A stretch of DNA of 64,000 nucleotides from Uliginosibacterium paludis (GCF_039631355.1 NZ_JBDIVF010000012.1:20507-84506); one strand, 5' to 3'. Shown: positions 1 to 9,020, counted from the stretch's first letter. Numbers and translations: made by a program. Notes: generated by a model from the sequence alone, not told the origin.

Positions 1-776
1 AGATCACTGTGCCGGCCGCTTCCCTGCTGGAAAGTGACCGGCAGATCGTGGCGACGGTGTTCCGCCCGGACGGGGCCGGGCCGTTTCCGCTTCTGGTGCT
101 GAGCCATGGCAGCCCGCCGGTGGCCGCAGACAGGCAGACCATGGGGCGCGCGCTGCAGATGACGGCGACGCGCGAGTTCGTGCGGCGCGGCTATGTGGTG
201 ATCGCACCGGTACGCCGGGGCTACGGGGCGACCGGCGGCGACTACGCCGAGGGCTATGCGCGTTGCAGCGCCTCCGAGTTCTACAAGGCCGGCATGCAGG
301 CTGCGCGGGATGTGCTCGCGGCGCTGGCCTTCGGCCGCAGCCTGCCCTATGTGAAGCAGGATGCCTCGGTGCTTGCGGGGCAGTCTGCGGGCGGCTTTGC
401 ATCGCTCGCCGCTGCGAGCCTGAAACCTGAAGGCGTGGATTTCGTGCTCAACTTCTCGGGCGGGCGAGGCGGCGATCCGGTCAAGCATCCTTCCGTGCCC
501 TGCGGCGAGGGAGCACTGGCCGAAACCTTCGGCAGGTTCGGCGCCAGCATCCAGGTTCCGGTGCTGTTCCATTATGTGGAGAACGATCTCTTCTTCGGCC
601 CGGGCTACACGCGCAGCTGGTTCGAAGCCTTCGAGCGCGCCGGTGGCAAGGGCCGCTATGTGCTGCAGGCGCCGTTCGGAAACAATGGCCACGGCCTGAT
701 AGGGGCGAAGGCCGCACTGCCGATCTGGTCTCAGGCCGTCGATGAGTTCATCGCCAGTCTGCCGTCGCTCAGGTAA
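1..776 (+). CDS. alpha/beta hydrolase (dienelactone hydrolase-like), 5' end cut by the window
   Basis: The reading frame is open at the left edge, so the true start and any signal peptide lie outside the window; the first in-frame start seen is GTG at 9. The serine hydrolase nucleophile elbow is visible as GQSAGG near residue 123, followed by a candidate acid in VENDLFFGP and a C-terminal catalytic His in GNNGHG. This order (Ser, Asp, His) is that of the alpha/beta hydrolase fold, and the spacing fits dienelactone hydrolase or S9/S15-like esterases. The substrate cannot be told. The gene stands apart from the next gene by about 390 bp. Confidence 0.8.
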   Translation, partial: ITVPAASLLESDRQIVATVFRPDGAGPFPLLVLSHGSPPVAADRQTMGRALQMTATREFVRRGYVVIAPVRRGYGATGGDYAEGYARCSASEFYKAGMQAARDVLAALAFGRSLPYVKQDASVLAGQSAGGFASLAAASLKPEGVDFVLNFSGGRGGDPVKHPSVPCGEGALAETFGRFGASIQVPVLFHYVENDLFFGPGYTRSWFEAFERAGGKGRYVLQAPFGNNGHGLIGAKAALPIWSQAVDEFIASLPSLR

Positions 777-1166
777 GTGCGTCGGTGCCCTTGCGCCTGT
801 GGCGAAACCGGGGGCGGCCGGATCGGCGCATCGGGCTATGGGCGGCGTCGAACTTGGCGTGACCGATCTGCTTGCCTTGATTCCGGACTGCGAGGCCTGG
901 GCGTCGTGAGCCGGAATGAATGCCCTTGGGCGGAAAGAGGCTTCATGCTGGTCGCATGGCGCGCGCGGGCGGCGCCGGGCAGTGCTGCGGCAGCGCTCAA
1001 AGGGTGACGACTTTCAGACAGGTGCGTGAGTGTGCCGGCGCCGCGAATCTTTTCCCGGTGTCCGACCCGCATTACGCAGCTTCTCCTACGTGGTGCGCCG
1101 CGTGCGGCTCCTAAGGTTTCCATAGGGTGTCAGCCGACACTGAAGCAACCGACAGGAGAGCGACCC
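777..1166. other. intergenic region upstream of Mn-catalase
   Basis: About 390 bp of GC-rich sequence without a convincing gene. The catalase frame stays open upstream to 1026, but the good Shine-Dalgarno before 1167 and the family's N-terminus argue that this part is untranslated. I see no clear promoter or repeat. Confidence 0.5.
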
Positions 1167-2054
1167 ATGTTTGCGCACAACAAGCGATTGCAATACACCG
1201 TGCGGGTGAGTCAGACCAATCCCGGGCTGGCCAACCTTCTGCTGGAACAGTTCGGTGGCCCGCAGGGCGAGCTGGCCGCCGCCACGCGCTATTTCACCCA
1301 GGCGCTCGGCGAGCTCGACCCGGGCCGCAAGGACATGCTGATGGACATAGCCACCGAGGAGCTCAGTCATCTCGAAGTCATCGGCACGCTCGTCGCCATG
1401 CTCAACAAGGGCGCCAAGGGCCGGCTCGCGGAAGCCGCCGAAGAGGAAGCCGAAATCTACCGCTCGATCACCGGCGCCGGCAATGACTCCCACCTCACGC
1501 AGCTGCTCTATGGCGGCGGGCCGGCACTGACCAACTCGGCGGGCTACCTCTGGACGGCAGGTTACATCGACACCATCGGCGAGCCGACGGCGGACCTGCG
1601 CTCCAACATCGCGGCGGAGGCGCGCGCCAAGATCATCTACGAGCGGCTCATCAATGCCACCGACGACCCTGGCGTCAAGGAGGCACTCGGCTTCCTGATG
1701 ACGCGCGAGGTTGCCCACCAGCTCTCCTTCGAAAAAGCCCTCTACGCGATTACGCCCAACTTCCCGCCCGGCAAGCTGCCTGCGATGCCCGAGTTCGAGC
1801 GCGTCTATTTCGACCTGTCGCAAGACAGTGAAGGCGAGGAAGACGCGCCGGAAGGCGCCTGGAACAGCGATGAGAATTTCACCGTCGTTGCCGACCGCGA
1901 AGCGCAACACGCGGTAGATGGCGGCGACGGTTTGGCGGAAGTCCGGCTCGACAGGGAAGAGCAGGCCGCCGTCGAGGCCGCCGCGCTGCGCACCCGCTCG
2001 GACCCCGACGCAAATCCCACCACCGGCGCCGAGCTTGGCTCGCTGCCGGAGTGA
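1167..2054 (+). CDS. manganese catalase
   Basis: Converts hydrogen peroxide to water and oxygen at a dinuclear manganese centre; probably cytoplasmic, as no signal peptide is seen. The ATG at 1167 follows AGGAG (1153-1157) and gives 295 residues, the usual size. Metal ligands of the ferritin-like bundle are visible: Glu35 in GGPQGELAAA, Glu65 and His68 in TEELSHLE, and later Glu and His in AEARAKIIYE and TREVAHQLSF. The acidic, Ala-rich C-terminal tail is typical of proteobacterial members. A DUF892 ferritin-like gene follows 48 bp downstream, so the two are likely co-transcribed as an oxidative or general stress pair. Confidence 0.95.
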   Translation: MFAHNKRLQYTVRVSQTNPGLANLLLEQFGGPQGELAAATRYFTQALGELDPGRKDMLMDIATEELSHLEVIGTLVAMLNKGAKGRLAEAAEEEAEIYRSITGAGNDSHLTQLLYGGGPALTNSAGYLWTAGYIDTIGEPTADLRSNIAAEARAKIIYERLINATDDPGVKEALGFLMTREVAHQLSFEKALYAITPNFPPGKLPAMPEFERVYFDLSQDSEGEEDAPEGAWNSDENFTVVADREAQHAVDGGDGLAEVRLDREEQAAVEAAALRTRSDPDANPTTGAELGSLPE

Positions 2055-2102
2055 GTCGCCCGCCCTCATTTTCCCCACCCACCCCACATCAGGAGCAAGA
2101 CC

Positions 2103-2603
2103 ATGGCAACGAAAACCCGCACCCTTGACGAACTTTTCCTGCACGAGCTCTCCGACGTCTACAGCGCCGAGAAGCAGCTCACCAAAGCCCTTCCGCGGCT
2201 CGCCCGCGCAGCCACCAATTCCGAGCTGGCTCAGGCCTTCGAGACCCATCTTGAAGAGACCCTCGGCCAGGTCCAGCGCATCGACCAGATCGTGGAAGCG
2301 AAGGGCCTGCGCCTGAAGCGGCTCAAATGCGCGGCCATGGAAGGCCTGGTCGAGGAATCGCGCGAGCTCATCGACGAGCTCGAAAAAGGCCCCATCCTGG
2401 ATGCCGCACTGGTGGCCGCCGCACAGAAAGTGGAGCACTACGAGATCGCCACCTACGGCACCCTCGCAACCTGGGCCAAGCTGCTCGGCCATGACGACGC
2501 CATGGACCTGCTGCTCGAAACCCTGCAGGAGGAAAAGGCCACCGATGAAAAGCTCACCCAGTTCGCCAAACAGACCGCCAACGCCGAAGCCCAGGCGGCC
2601 TGA
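2103..2603 (+). CDS. DUF892/YciE-like ferritin-like protein
   Basis: A 166-residue all-helical protein of the YciE/YciF (DUF892) family. The N-terminus (TLDELFLHELSDVYSAEKQL) is diagnostic. Glu and His residues at typical ferritin-like positions are present (ELSDVYSAEKQ, ETHLEETLGQ, KVEHYEIATYG, LQEEKATDEKL). Family members are induced by osmotic, stationary-phase or oxidative stress and bind a di-metal site; the molecular role is unsettled. AGGAG lies 7 nt before the ATG. It follows the Mn-catalase at 48 bp and is closed by a hairpin terminator at 2628-2650. Confidence 0.93.
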   Translation: MATKTRTLDELFLHELSDVYSAEKQLTKALPRLARAATNSELAQAFETHLEETLGQVQRIDQIVEAKGLRLKRLKCAAMEGLVEESRELIDELEKGPILDAALVAAAQKVEHYEIATYGTLATWAKLLGHDDAMDLLLETLQEEKATDEKLTQFAKQTANAEAQAA

Positions 2604-2627
2604 TGCTCGAACCGCACCGTGTGGAAG

Positions 2628-2650
2628 CGCCGCCGCGAGGCGGCGTTTTT
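2628..2650 (+). terminator. rho-independent terminator of the catalase/DUF892 pair
   Basis: A 7-bp GC stem CGCCGCC / GGCGGCG with a GCGA loop, followed directly by five T. It sits 24 nt after the DUF892 stop. Confidence 0.85.
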
Positions 2651-2693
2651 CATGCGGCGGTAAAGATGATGATGCTCCGCTGGCGGCAGCCGC

Positions 2694-3077
2694 TCAGGCC
2701 GTGATCTCGACCGGCGCGCCGTCGGGCATGCGGATTACCGCTTCATAGAAGCCGTCGCCCGTCTGCCGGGGGGCCGAGAGCAGCAGGCCATCGTGCGCGC
2801 AGCGGGCGGCAAGCGCGTCCACGGCTTCGGCAGAGCCGAGGGAGACCGCGATGTGATCCCAGCCGCTGTGCTCGGCCGCCGGAGCGCGGGCAAGTGCCGG
2901 CAGGCTCATGAGCTCGATGCGCGGGCCGCCGCCCGGCAGGCTCACGAAGCGGGAGCAGAAGCCGGCGCGACGGCGGCTGTGATAGGGCTCGCCGACCTCG
3001 GCCTGGAAATAGCGCTGCCAGAAATCTGCGGCGGCATCGAGGTCGGTCGTCCAGAGGGCAACGTGAGCGAGGGGCAT
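2694..3077 (-). CDS. VOC family (glyoxalase/bleomycin resistance-like) protein
   Basis: A 127-residue single vicinal-oxygen-chelate domain with two beta-alpha-beta-beta-beta halves. The start MPLAHVALWTTDLDAAADFW is typical, with a candidate metal His at residue 5. Further ligand-like residues occur in RIELMSL, GWDHIAVS and the terminal PVEITA. Such proteins range from glyoxalase I-like isomerases to dioxygenases and antibiotic-binding proteins, so no substrate is assigned. It lies 38 bp downstream of the DeoR-type regulator on the same strand and may be in its operon. Confidence 0.85.
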   Translation of the reverse strand: MPLAHVALWTTDLDAAADFWQRYFQAEVGEPYHSRRRAGFCSRFVSLPGGGPRIELMSLPALARAPAAEHSGWDHIAVSLGSAEAVDALAARCAHDGLLLSAPRQTGDGFYEAVIRMPDGAPVEITA

Positions 3078-3115
3078 GAGGGGCTCCGGTCAGGCAGTGG
3101 GCGGCGCAGGAGTTT

Positions 3116-3889
3116 TCAGGTAGCGGCGGCGCGCAGCAGGCTGCAGCCCAGGGCCTGCAGGGCGTCGGCTTCGGCGGCCGGGGCCTCAGGGCTTAGCACG
3201 AAGCACTGCACGGCCTCGGCCGGCGCGATGCGGTGAGGCGCGCGGGCGCTGAACTTGTCCGCGGTGACGAGCACCGTGCTGTGGGGGCTGGCTTGCAGCA
3301 GCAGACGCTTGAAGGCCGCGTCGGCAGCATGCTGGGCGCTCAGCCCCCGGCTGGCCGATACGGCGCAGGCGCCGAGAAAGCAGCGATCAATGTTCAGTTG
3401 CGCGAGGCCTTGTGCGGTGGTGGCGTCCAGCGCGCCGCCCACGACCGGATCCACGCAGCCGCCGAGCATCACCAGCTTCATCCCGGGCCGGCGCAGCACG
3501 GCGGCGGCGATGTCAATGGCATGAGTGGCGACGGTGAGTTCGAATTCGTCCGGCAGCGCATCGACCAGCGCGAGCGGCGTGCTGCCGCTGTCGAGAAAGA
3601 TCAGTTCGCCGGGCTGCACCAGCGTGGCGGCGGCCCGGGCGAGGGCCTGCTTGAGCGGGCCGTCCTGTTCGGCACGGGCGCTGACCGGGCTGAATGCGGG
3701 GGTGCAGGGCAGCGCGCCGCCATACACGCGGCGGCAGCGTCCTTCGGCGGCGAGAGCACGCAGATCGCGGCGGATGGCGTCTTCGGATACGCCGAACTCG
3801 CGTGCGAGCGTGGCGGCCACCACGGGCTGGCCGTCGGCCAGACGGGCGGCGATCTGGTCCCGGCGGGCAAGGGGCAGGTCGGCATTCAT
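3116..3889 (-). CDS. DeoR/GlpR-family transcriptional regulator
   Basis: The N-terminal winged helix is clear: RRDQIAARLADGQPVVAATL, then a recognition segment FGVSEDAIRRDLRAL. A DeoR C-terminal sensor domain of the sugar-phosphate isomerase fold follows, with ELIFLDSGSTPLALVDAL and ATHAIDIAAAVL; these proteins usually sense a phosphorylated sugar. I chose ATG 3889 (257 residues) because the longer frame to 3931 runs into a perfect tandem 10-bp repeat (3921-3940) that looks like the operator. No sugar kinase or transporter lies beside it, so its target is unknown. Confidence 0.88.
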   Translation of the reverse strand: MNADLPLARRDQIAARLADGQPVVAATLAREFGVSEDAIRRDLRALAAEGRCRRVYGGALPCTPAFSPVSARAEQDGPLKQALARAAATLVQPGELIFLDSGSTPLALVDALPDEFELTVATHAIDIAAAVLRRPGMKLVMLGGCVDPVVGGALDATTAQGLAQLNIDRCFLGACAVSASRGLSAQHAADAAFKRLLLQASPHSTVLVTADKFSARAPHRIAPAEAVQCFVLSPEAPAAEADALQALGCSLLRAAAT

Positions 3890-3902
3890 CTGCGCACCAT
3901 AT

Positions 3903-3941
3903 CGTGCACAAACAGGAATGTAAACGTGCATAAACGTGCAT
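3903..3941. promoter_or_regulatory. candidate DeoR operator: tandem TAAACGTGCA repeats
   Basis: TAAACGTGCA occurs twice back to back (3921-3930 and 3931-3940), with a third CGTGCA at 3903-3908. It lies just upstream of the deoR-type gene on the minus strand. Direct 10-bp repeats are common in DeoR-family operators; autoregulation is inferred. Confidence 0.5.
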
Positions 3942-4073
3942 TGTGTGGGCCCGGTGCCCGGGCCGCGAGGTGCTGACCGTCCGCAGGCCTGCGTCGCGCC
4001 GGGCTACGAGCGGCGGGCGCAGGGTTCCGGCGCGGTGGCATGATGGGCGCCCCTTCCTGCGTGCTGTTTCGTG

Positions 4074-6095
4074 ATGACTGCTCCGGCGCCTCTCCGTCTG
4101 TTTCTCCGCTCCCTTCGCAGGCTGGCGCCAGGCGCGCTCGGTCTGCTGTGCCTGACGGGCCTGCCGGCGCAGGCCCAGCTGGCTACGAAACCCTCGGCAT
4201 TCCGGGCTGCCGGCGAGGTGGATCCCACGCCGCCGGTGGCCGAGGCCTATCGCGCCCGCATCGGGGGGCAGGTCGATTTTGACCGTCTGGCGCGGCGCTA
4301 TCACCGCGGCACGCCGCTGGAGCTGCCGCATCTGCTCTTCCTGATCGACCGGCAGCAGGGCGACCGGCCCTATTTCATCAATACCCGTCGCTTCAGCCTG
4401 CATGAGCACTTCCTGGCGCGCGGTCCGCTGCACCTGCGGCTGGACCATGCCGCGCTGGCGGCGAACTACCGCACGCCGGATCGCCGCTTCCTGCTCGGCA
4501 CGCTGGCCTGGCAGCGCAGCACGCAGCAATGGACCTATGAATTCTGGGAAGGCGACCAGCTCGATGCGCACCTGCTGCAGGCGGCACAGCGCAGCCTGCA
4601 GGCCGCCTTCTTCGCGCCGCTGGTATTCAAGGCCAATGCCCAGGCGCATGAGCGGGTGGCGACCACCGCCGGCCTGCCTTTCCTGTCGCAGGCACAGCTG
4701 ATCCGCGAGCAGGCCTTCCTGCCGCTCAATGAGGGCGTGGCGAAAGGCCGGGTGCGCCTGGTGCCGGCTGGCGGCATCGTGGCAGACGCCGATCCGCAGG
4801 ACATTCTGGTGCTCGATGAGGTGCCGATCAGCCTGCCGCCAGTGGCGGGCATCATTACCAGCCGGCCTTCCACCGCGATCTCGCATGTGAATCTGCTCGC
4901 CCACGGTTGGGGAATTCCGAATGCCTGGGTGCGCGACGCGCTGACGGCATTTGCCCCGCTTGACCGGCAATGGATTGAGCTGCGGGTGACGCGCGAGGGC
5001 TATCGCGTGCAGCCGATCGCCCCCCAGGCGCTGGTGAAGGCACAGCAGGGCCGCGCGCTGCCCAGGCCCGATCTGAGCCACCCGGCACTGGCGCCCCTGG
5101 CTGCCCTGCGCGCGCCCGATCGCAGCCGTTGCGGCAGCAAGGCGGCCAATCTCGGTCAGATCCGCGCCGCCAGACTGCCTTCGGTGCAGGTGCCGGACGG
5201 CTTCTGCATTCCCTTTGCGCGTTATGCCGAATTCATGAACGGCGCGGCCGCGCAGGCGCTGATCCGGGCGGCGGCAGCCACGCCGCATTTCGACGAGGAT
5301 CCCGCCGTGCGCCATGCCGCGCTCGACACGCTGCGCCGCGAGCTGGTGGCTTTGCCGCTGCCGCAAGCCTGGTCTGCCGAGTGGCTGGCTCAATGGCAGG
5401 CGCAACTGGGCGGCGCGGGCGTGTTCGTGCGCAGCTCGTCCAACTCCGAAGACCTGCCCGGCTTCAGCGGTGCGGGGCTCTATACCACCGTGCCCAACGT
5501 GCGGCAGGCTGAGGCCTTGTCCGAGGCAGTGAAAACGGTGTGGGCCTCGGTCTTCAACAGCGAAGCCTTCGAGGCGCGTCGCGCCGCCGCGATCCCACTG
5601 GATGCAGTAGCCATGGCGGTGCTGGTACAGACAGCGGTCGACTCCCGCCGCTCCGGCGTGATGATCACGCGTGATCCCTTCGACGCCGCGCACCGGGGCG
5701 CGAGCTACATCGCCGCCAAGCGCGGTATCGGCATCAAGGTGGTGGAAGGCCGCCGGATTGCCGAGCAGGTGATGGCGGATGCGCGCAGTGGCGCGGTGCA
5801 GCTGCTGAGCCGCGCCGACGAGCAGAGCGAGCTGGCGCTGGATGAGGCCGGTGGCGTGCGGGAGCGCGCGCTGGACGAAGCCAGCCAGCACCAGACCGTG
5901 CTCGACGACGCCAGTGCGCGCCGCCTCGCGCGCGTCGGCGACGCAATCCGCAAGCTCTTCGGCGGCCACGATCAGGACATCGAATGGGCCACCACCGAAG
6001 GCGAGCAGGTGATCGTGCTCCAGGCGCGGCCCTATGGCCGCCAGGCGCCCCGGTCGAGCGCCTCCGCGGGGCTTGCCCGCCGCGCTGCGCCATAA
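4074..6095 (+). CDS. exported PEP/pyruvate-dikinase-like protein (His domain followed by ATP-binding domain)
   Basis: 673 residues. The first ~35 form a convincing signal peptide: basic RLFLRSLRR, hydrophobic LAPGALGLLCLTG, cleavage site AQA-Q. A PEP-utilizer-type mobile segment lies at about 250-300 (ITSRPSTAISHVNLLAHGWG, with a candidate phospho-His). A C-terminal PPDK_N/ATP-grasp domain runs from about 345 to the end (GSKAANLG, VFVRSSSNSEDLPGFSGAG, QTAVDSRRSGVMITRDP, and EWATTEGEQVIVLQARPYG). The order His domain then ATP domain is the reverse of PEP synthase and recalls alpha-glucan water dikinases. ATP is scarce in the periplasm, so the export signal is puzzling. GTG 4071 is an alternative start. 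Confidence 0.75.
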   Translation: MTAPAPLRLFLRSLRRLAPGALGLLCLTGLPAQAQLATKPSAFRAAGEVDPTPPVAEAYRARIGGQVDFDRLARRYHRGTPLELPHLLFLIDRQQGDRPYFINTRRFSLHEHFLARGPLHLRLDHAALAANYRTPDRRFLLGTLAWQRSTQQWTYEFWEGDQLDAHLLQAAQRSLQAAFFAPLVFKANAQAHERVATTAGLPFLSQAQLIREQAFLPLNEGVAKGRVRLVPAGGIVADADPQDILVLDEVPISLPPVAGIITSRPSTAISHVNLLAHGWGIPNAWVRDALTAFAPLDRQWIELRVTREGYRVQPIAPQALVKAQQGRALPRPDLSHPALAPLAALRAPDRSRCGSKAANLGQIRAARLPSVQVPDGFCIPFARYAEFMNGAAAQALIRAAAATPHFDEDPAVRHAALDTLRRELVALPLPQAWSAEWLAQWQAQLGGAGVFVRSSSNSEDLPGFSGAGLYTTVPNVRQAEALSEAVKTVWASVFNSEAFEARRAAAIPLDAVAMAVLVQTAVDSRRSGVMITRDPFDAAHRGASYIAAKRGIGIKVVEGRRIAEQVMADARSGAVQLLSRADEQSELALDEAGGVRERALDEASQHQTVLDDASARRLARVGDAIRKLFGGHDQDIEWATTEGEQVIVLQARPYGRQAPRSSASAGLARRAAP

Positions 6096-6232
6096 GGAGC
6101 GACGGCGCGCCGGAGGAGGATCGGGCAGGGCGGAGGCGGGAAGCGCAGGGCCTGGCCTGCAACGGCGGGGCGCTGGCCGCCGGAAACCCGGATAATGGCG
6201 GCCACTCTGTCTGCTACACCCGGAATTCAGCC

Positions 6233-8419
6233 ATGGAAATCAAGGTCAATTTTCTCGACAAGCTCCGCCAGGAGGCGAAGTTTGACGACTTCACGGTCAT
6301 TGCCGATCAGCCCATCCGCTACAAGGGCGATGGCTCGGCGCCCGGCCCCTTCGACTACTTCCTGGCGTCCTCGGCCCTGTGCGCGGCCTATTTCGTGAAG
6401 GCCTACTGCGACGCGCGCGGTATTTCGACCGAGCACATGCGCCTGTCGCACAACAACATCGTCGATCCCGAGAACCGCTACAAGCAGACCTTCAAGATCC
6501 AGATCGAGTTGCCGGCGGATATTTCCGAGAAAGACCGCCAGGGCATCCTGCGCTCGATCGACCGCTGCACCGTGAAGCGCGTGGTGCAGAACGGGCCGGA
6601 GTTCATCATCGAGGAAGTCGAGAATCTGGACGCTGACGCACAGGCGCTGCTCACCCTGAATCCCGATTCGGACACGCTCACCTACATCCCCGGCAAGGAT
6701 CTGCCGCTGGAAAAGACCATCGCCAACATGTCAGCCACGCTGGCGGCACTCGGTATCAAGATCGAGATCGCCTCGTGGCGCAATCTGGTGCCGAATGTAT
6801 GGTCCCTGCATATCCGCGACGCGCATTCGCCGATGTGTTTCACCAATGGCAAGGGGTCAAGCAAGGAAAGCGCGCTGGCTTCCGCCCTGGGCGAATATAT
6901 CGAGCGCGCGAGCTGTAACCATTTCTACAACGACCAGTACTGGGGCGAAGAATTCGCCAACGCGGCATTCGTGCATTACCCGGACGAGCGCTGGTTCAAG
7001 CCGGGCAAGAAGGATGCGCTGCCCGCCGGCATGCTGGATGAGTACAGCCTCGCGATCTACAACCCCGATGGCGAGCTGCGTGCCTCGCATCTCTTCGATA
7101 CCAACTCCGGCAACACCGAGCGCGGCATCTGCTGCCTGCCCTATGTGCGGCAGTCTGATGGCGAGGTGGTGTACTTCCCCACCAACCTGATCGACAACCT
7201 CTATCTCTCCAACGGCATGAGCGCCGGCAATACGCTGGTGGAAGCGCAGGTGCAGTGCCTGTCGGAAATCTTCGAGCGCGCCGTGAAGCGCGAAATCCTC
7301 GAAGGCGAAATCGCCCTGCCGGATGTGCCGGCTGAGGTGCTGGCGAAGTACCCTGGCATCGTCGCCGGCATTCAGGGCCTGGAAGAGCAGGGCTTCCCGG
7401 TGCTGGTGAAGGATGCCTCGCTGGGCGGGCAATTCCCGGTGATGTGCGTCACGCTCATGAACCCGCGCACCGGCGGCGTCTTCGCCTCCTTCGGCGCGCA
7501 TCCGAGCTTCGAAGTGGCGCTGGAGCGCAGCCTCACCGAGCTGCTGCAGGGCCGCAGCTTCGAAGGCCTCAACGACCTGCCCAAGCCCACTTTCGAGAGC
7601 AATGCGGTCACCGAGCCGAACAACTTCGTCGAGCACTTCATCGATTCGAGCGGCGTGGTCTCCTGGCGCTTCTTCAGCGCCAAGGCCGATCATGAATTCG
7701 TCGAGTGGGATTTTTCCGGCAGCAATGCTGAGGAAGCCGCGACCCTCTTCGGCATCCTCAAGGATCTGGGCAAGGAAGTGTATGTCGCGGTGTATGACCA
7801 CTTGGGGGCCACGGCCTGCCGCATCCTCGTGCCGGGCTACTCCGAGATCTATCCGGTGGAAGACCTGATCTGGGACAACACCAACAAGGCGCTCGCCTTC
7901 CGCGAAGACATCCTGAATCTGCACCGCCTCGATGACGACGCGCTGCAGGATCTGCTCGAGCGCCTGGAAGACAGCGAGCTGGATGATTACACCGACATCA
8001 TCACGCTGATCGGCGTGGAGTTTGACGAGAACACCGTCTGGGGCCAGCTCACCATTCAGGAGCTGAAGCTGCTGATCTGCCTTGCCATCCAGGATCTTGA
8101 AACCGCGCATGAGCTGGTCGGTGCCTGGCTGCAGTACAACGAGAACACGCTGGAGCGCGCGCTCTTCTATCAGGCGCTCAACGTGGTGCTGGAAGTCACG
8201 CTCGACGAGGAACTGGCGCTCGCCGATTACGAGGCGAACTTCCGCCGCATGTTCGGCGACGCGCGCATGGACGCCGCGATCGGCTCGGTGGAGGGCAGCG
8301 TGCGCTTCTTCGGGCTCACCGAAACCAGCATGAAGCTCGAAGGCCTGGACCGCCACCAGCGCCTGATCGACAGCTATCGCAAGCTGCATCGCGCCCGGGC
8401 GGCCGCGGCGAAGGGCTGA
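6233..8419 (+). CDS. ycaO: OsmC-domain/YcaO-domain fusion protein
   Basis: 728 residues from ATG 6233. Residues 1-140 form an OsmC-like domain (RYKGDGSAPGPFDYFLASSA with a later CTVKRVVQNGPEF). Residues from about 150 to 728 are a full YcaO protein of the E. coli YcaO type (VPNVWSLHIRD, FTNGKGSSKESALASALGEY, EAQVQCLSEIFERAVKREI, SFGAHPSFEVALERSLTELL). YcaO enzymes use ATP to activate backbone amides; the E. coli protein is linked to RimO beta-methylthiolation of ribosomal protein S12. OsmC domains are thiol peroxidases. No peptide precursor or azoline-forming partner is nearby, so RiPP biosynthesis is unlikely. No rimO is in the window. Confidence 0.93.
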   Translation: MEIKVNFLDKLRQEAKFDDFTVIADQPIRYKGDGSAPGPFDYFLASSALCAAYFVKAYCDARGISTEHMRLSHNNIVDPENRYKQTFKIQIELPADISEKDRQGILRSIDRCTVKRVVQNGPEFIIEEVENLDADAQALLTLNPDSDTLTYIPGKDLPLEKTIANMSATLAALGIKIEIASWRNLVPNVWSLHIRDAHSPMCFTNGKGSSKESALASALGEYIERASCNHFYNDQYWGEEFANAAFVHYPDERWFKPGKKDALPAGMLDEYSLAIYNPDGELRASHLFDTNSGNTERGICCLPYVRQSDGEVVYFPTNLIDNLYLSNGMSAGNTLVEAQVQCLSEIFERAVKREILEGEIALPDVPAEVLAKYPGIVAGIQGLEEQGFPVLVKDASLGGQFPVMCVTLMNPRTGGVFASFGAHPSFEVALERSLTELLQGRSFEGLNDLPKPTFESNAVTEPNNFVEHFIDSSGVVSWRFFSAKADHEFVEWDFSGSNAEEAATLFGILKDLGKEVYVAVYDHLGATACRILVPGYSEIYPVEDLIWDNTNKALAFREDILNLHRLDDDALQDLLERLEDSELDDYTDIITLIGVEFDENTVWGQLTIQELKLLICLAIQDLETAHELVGAWLQYNENTLERALFYQALNVVLEVTLDEELALADYEANFRRMFGDARMDAAIGSVEGSVRFFGLTETSMKLEGLDRHQRLIDSYRKLHRARAAAAKG

Positions 8420-8509
8420 GCCGGCGCTTCCACCCGGTCGCCCGCGGCGCCCCGCTTTCCTGGGGCGTCCGGAATCAGTATGCGGCGGGCATGTTCATGC
8501 TGCGCGCAC

Positions 8510-8929
8510 TCAGAGCGGTGCGCGTGCTTCACCGGTAGAGGCCGCGGCCTCACGGCAGCTTTCCTCGCAGGCGCGGCAGATGCGGGCGCAAACCGTGCAA
8601 TGCTCATGTTGCGTGGCGTGCTGCTCGCATTCCTCGCCGCAATCCCGGCAGGCTTCGGCGCAGGCTTCGAGCATCGTGCGAAGCAGCGCCTCGTGACTTC
8701 CGGTGCGCCGGCTCGCCAGGGCCGCCGCCGCGGCACAGCAGTCGGCACAATCCAGATTCAGGCGGATGCACTGGGTCAGCCGGTCGAGCATGTCTTCACC
8801 CAGGCAGGCGTCGGCGCAGGCGGTGCAGGCCTGCCAGCAGTCGGCACAGGCTTCGATGCAGCGGATCAGCGCATCGTTGGTATTACCCTGGACATGAGGA
8901 TGCGTGGCGAGCATTTCTCGGGCATGCAT
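8510..8929 (-). CDS. Cys-rich four-helix-bundle copper-binding protein (DUF326)
   Basis: 139 residues from ATG 8929, preceded by AAGGAG. Cysteine is strikingly abundant and lies in helical repeats (CIEACADCWQACTACADAC, CADCC, CAEACRDCGEEC, CTVCARICRACEESC), the pattern of the DUF326 family and of the copper-storage protein Csp. In these proteins Cys lining a four-helix bundle holds many Cu(I) ions. No signal peptide is seen, so it would act in the cytosol like Csp3. No copper pump or regulator is adjacent. Confidence 0.9.
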   Translation of the reverse strand: MHAREMLATHPHVQGNTNDALIRCIEACADCWQACTACADACLGEDMLDRLTQCIRLNLDCADCCAAAAALASRRTGSHEALLRTMLEACAEACRDCGEECEQHATQHEHCTVCARICRACEESCREAAASTGEARAPL

Positions 8930-9020
8930 GGCGTTCTCCTTCAGGCGTGTGTTGGACGCCCTGCGCGGCAAACGGCATGCCCGGGCGCAGCGCGAACACA
9001 CTCATGACTGTTGCCCGAAG

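Noticed and set aside
3513..5969. 818-residue open frame on the minus strand
   Set aside because: Antisense to the dikinase-like gene and part of the deoR gene; His/Arg/Gln-rich composition and no family motifs. It is a GC-skew shadow.
6233..8419. YcaO as part of a thiazole/oxazole-modified peptide cluster
   Set aside because: No precursor peptide, E1-like partner, dehydrogenase or exporter nearby, and the sequence is of the E. coli YcaO type.
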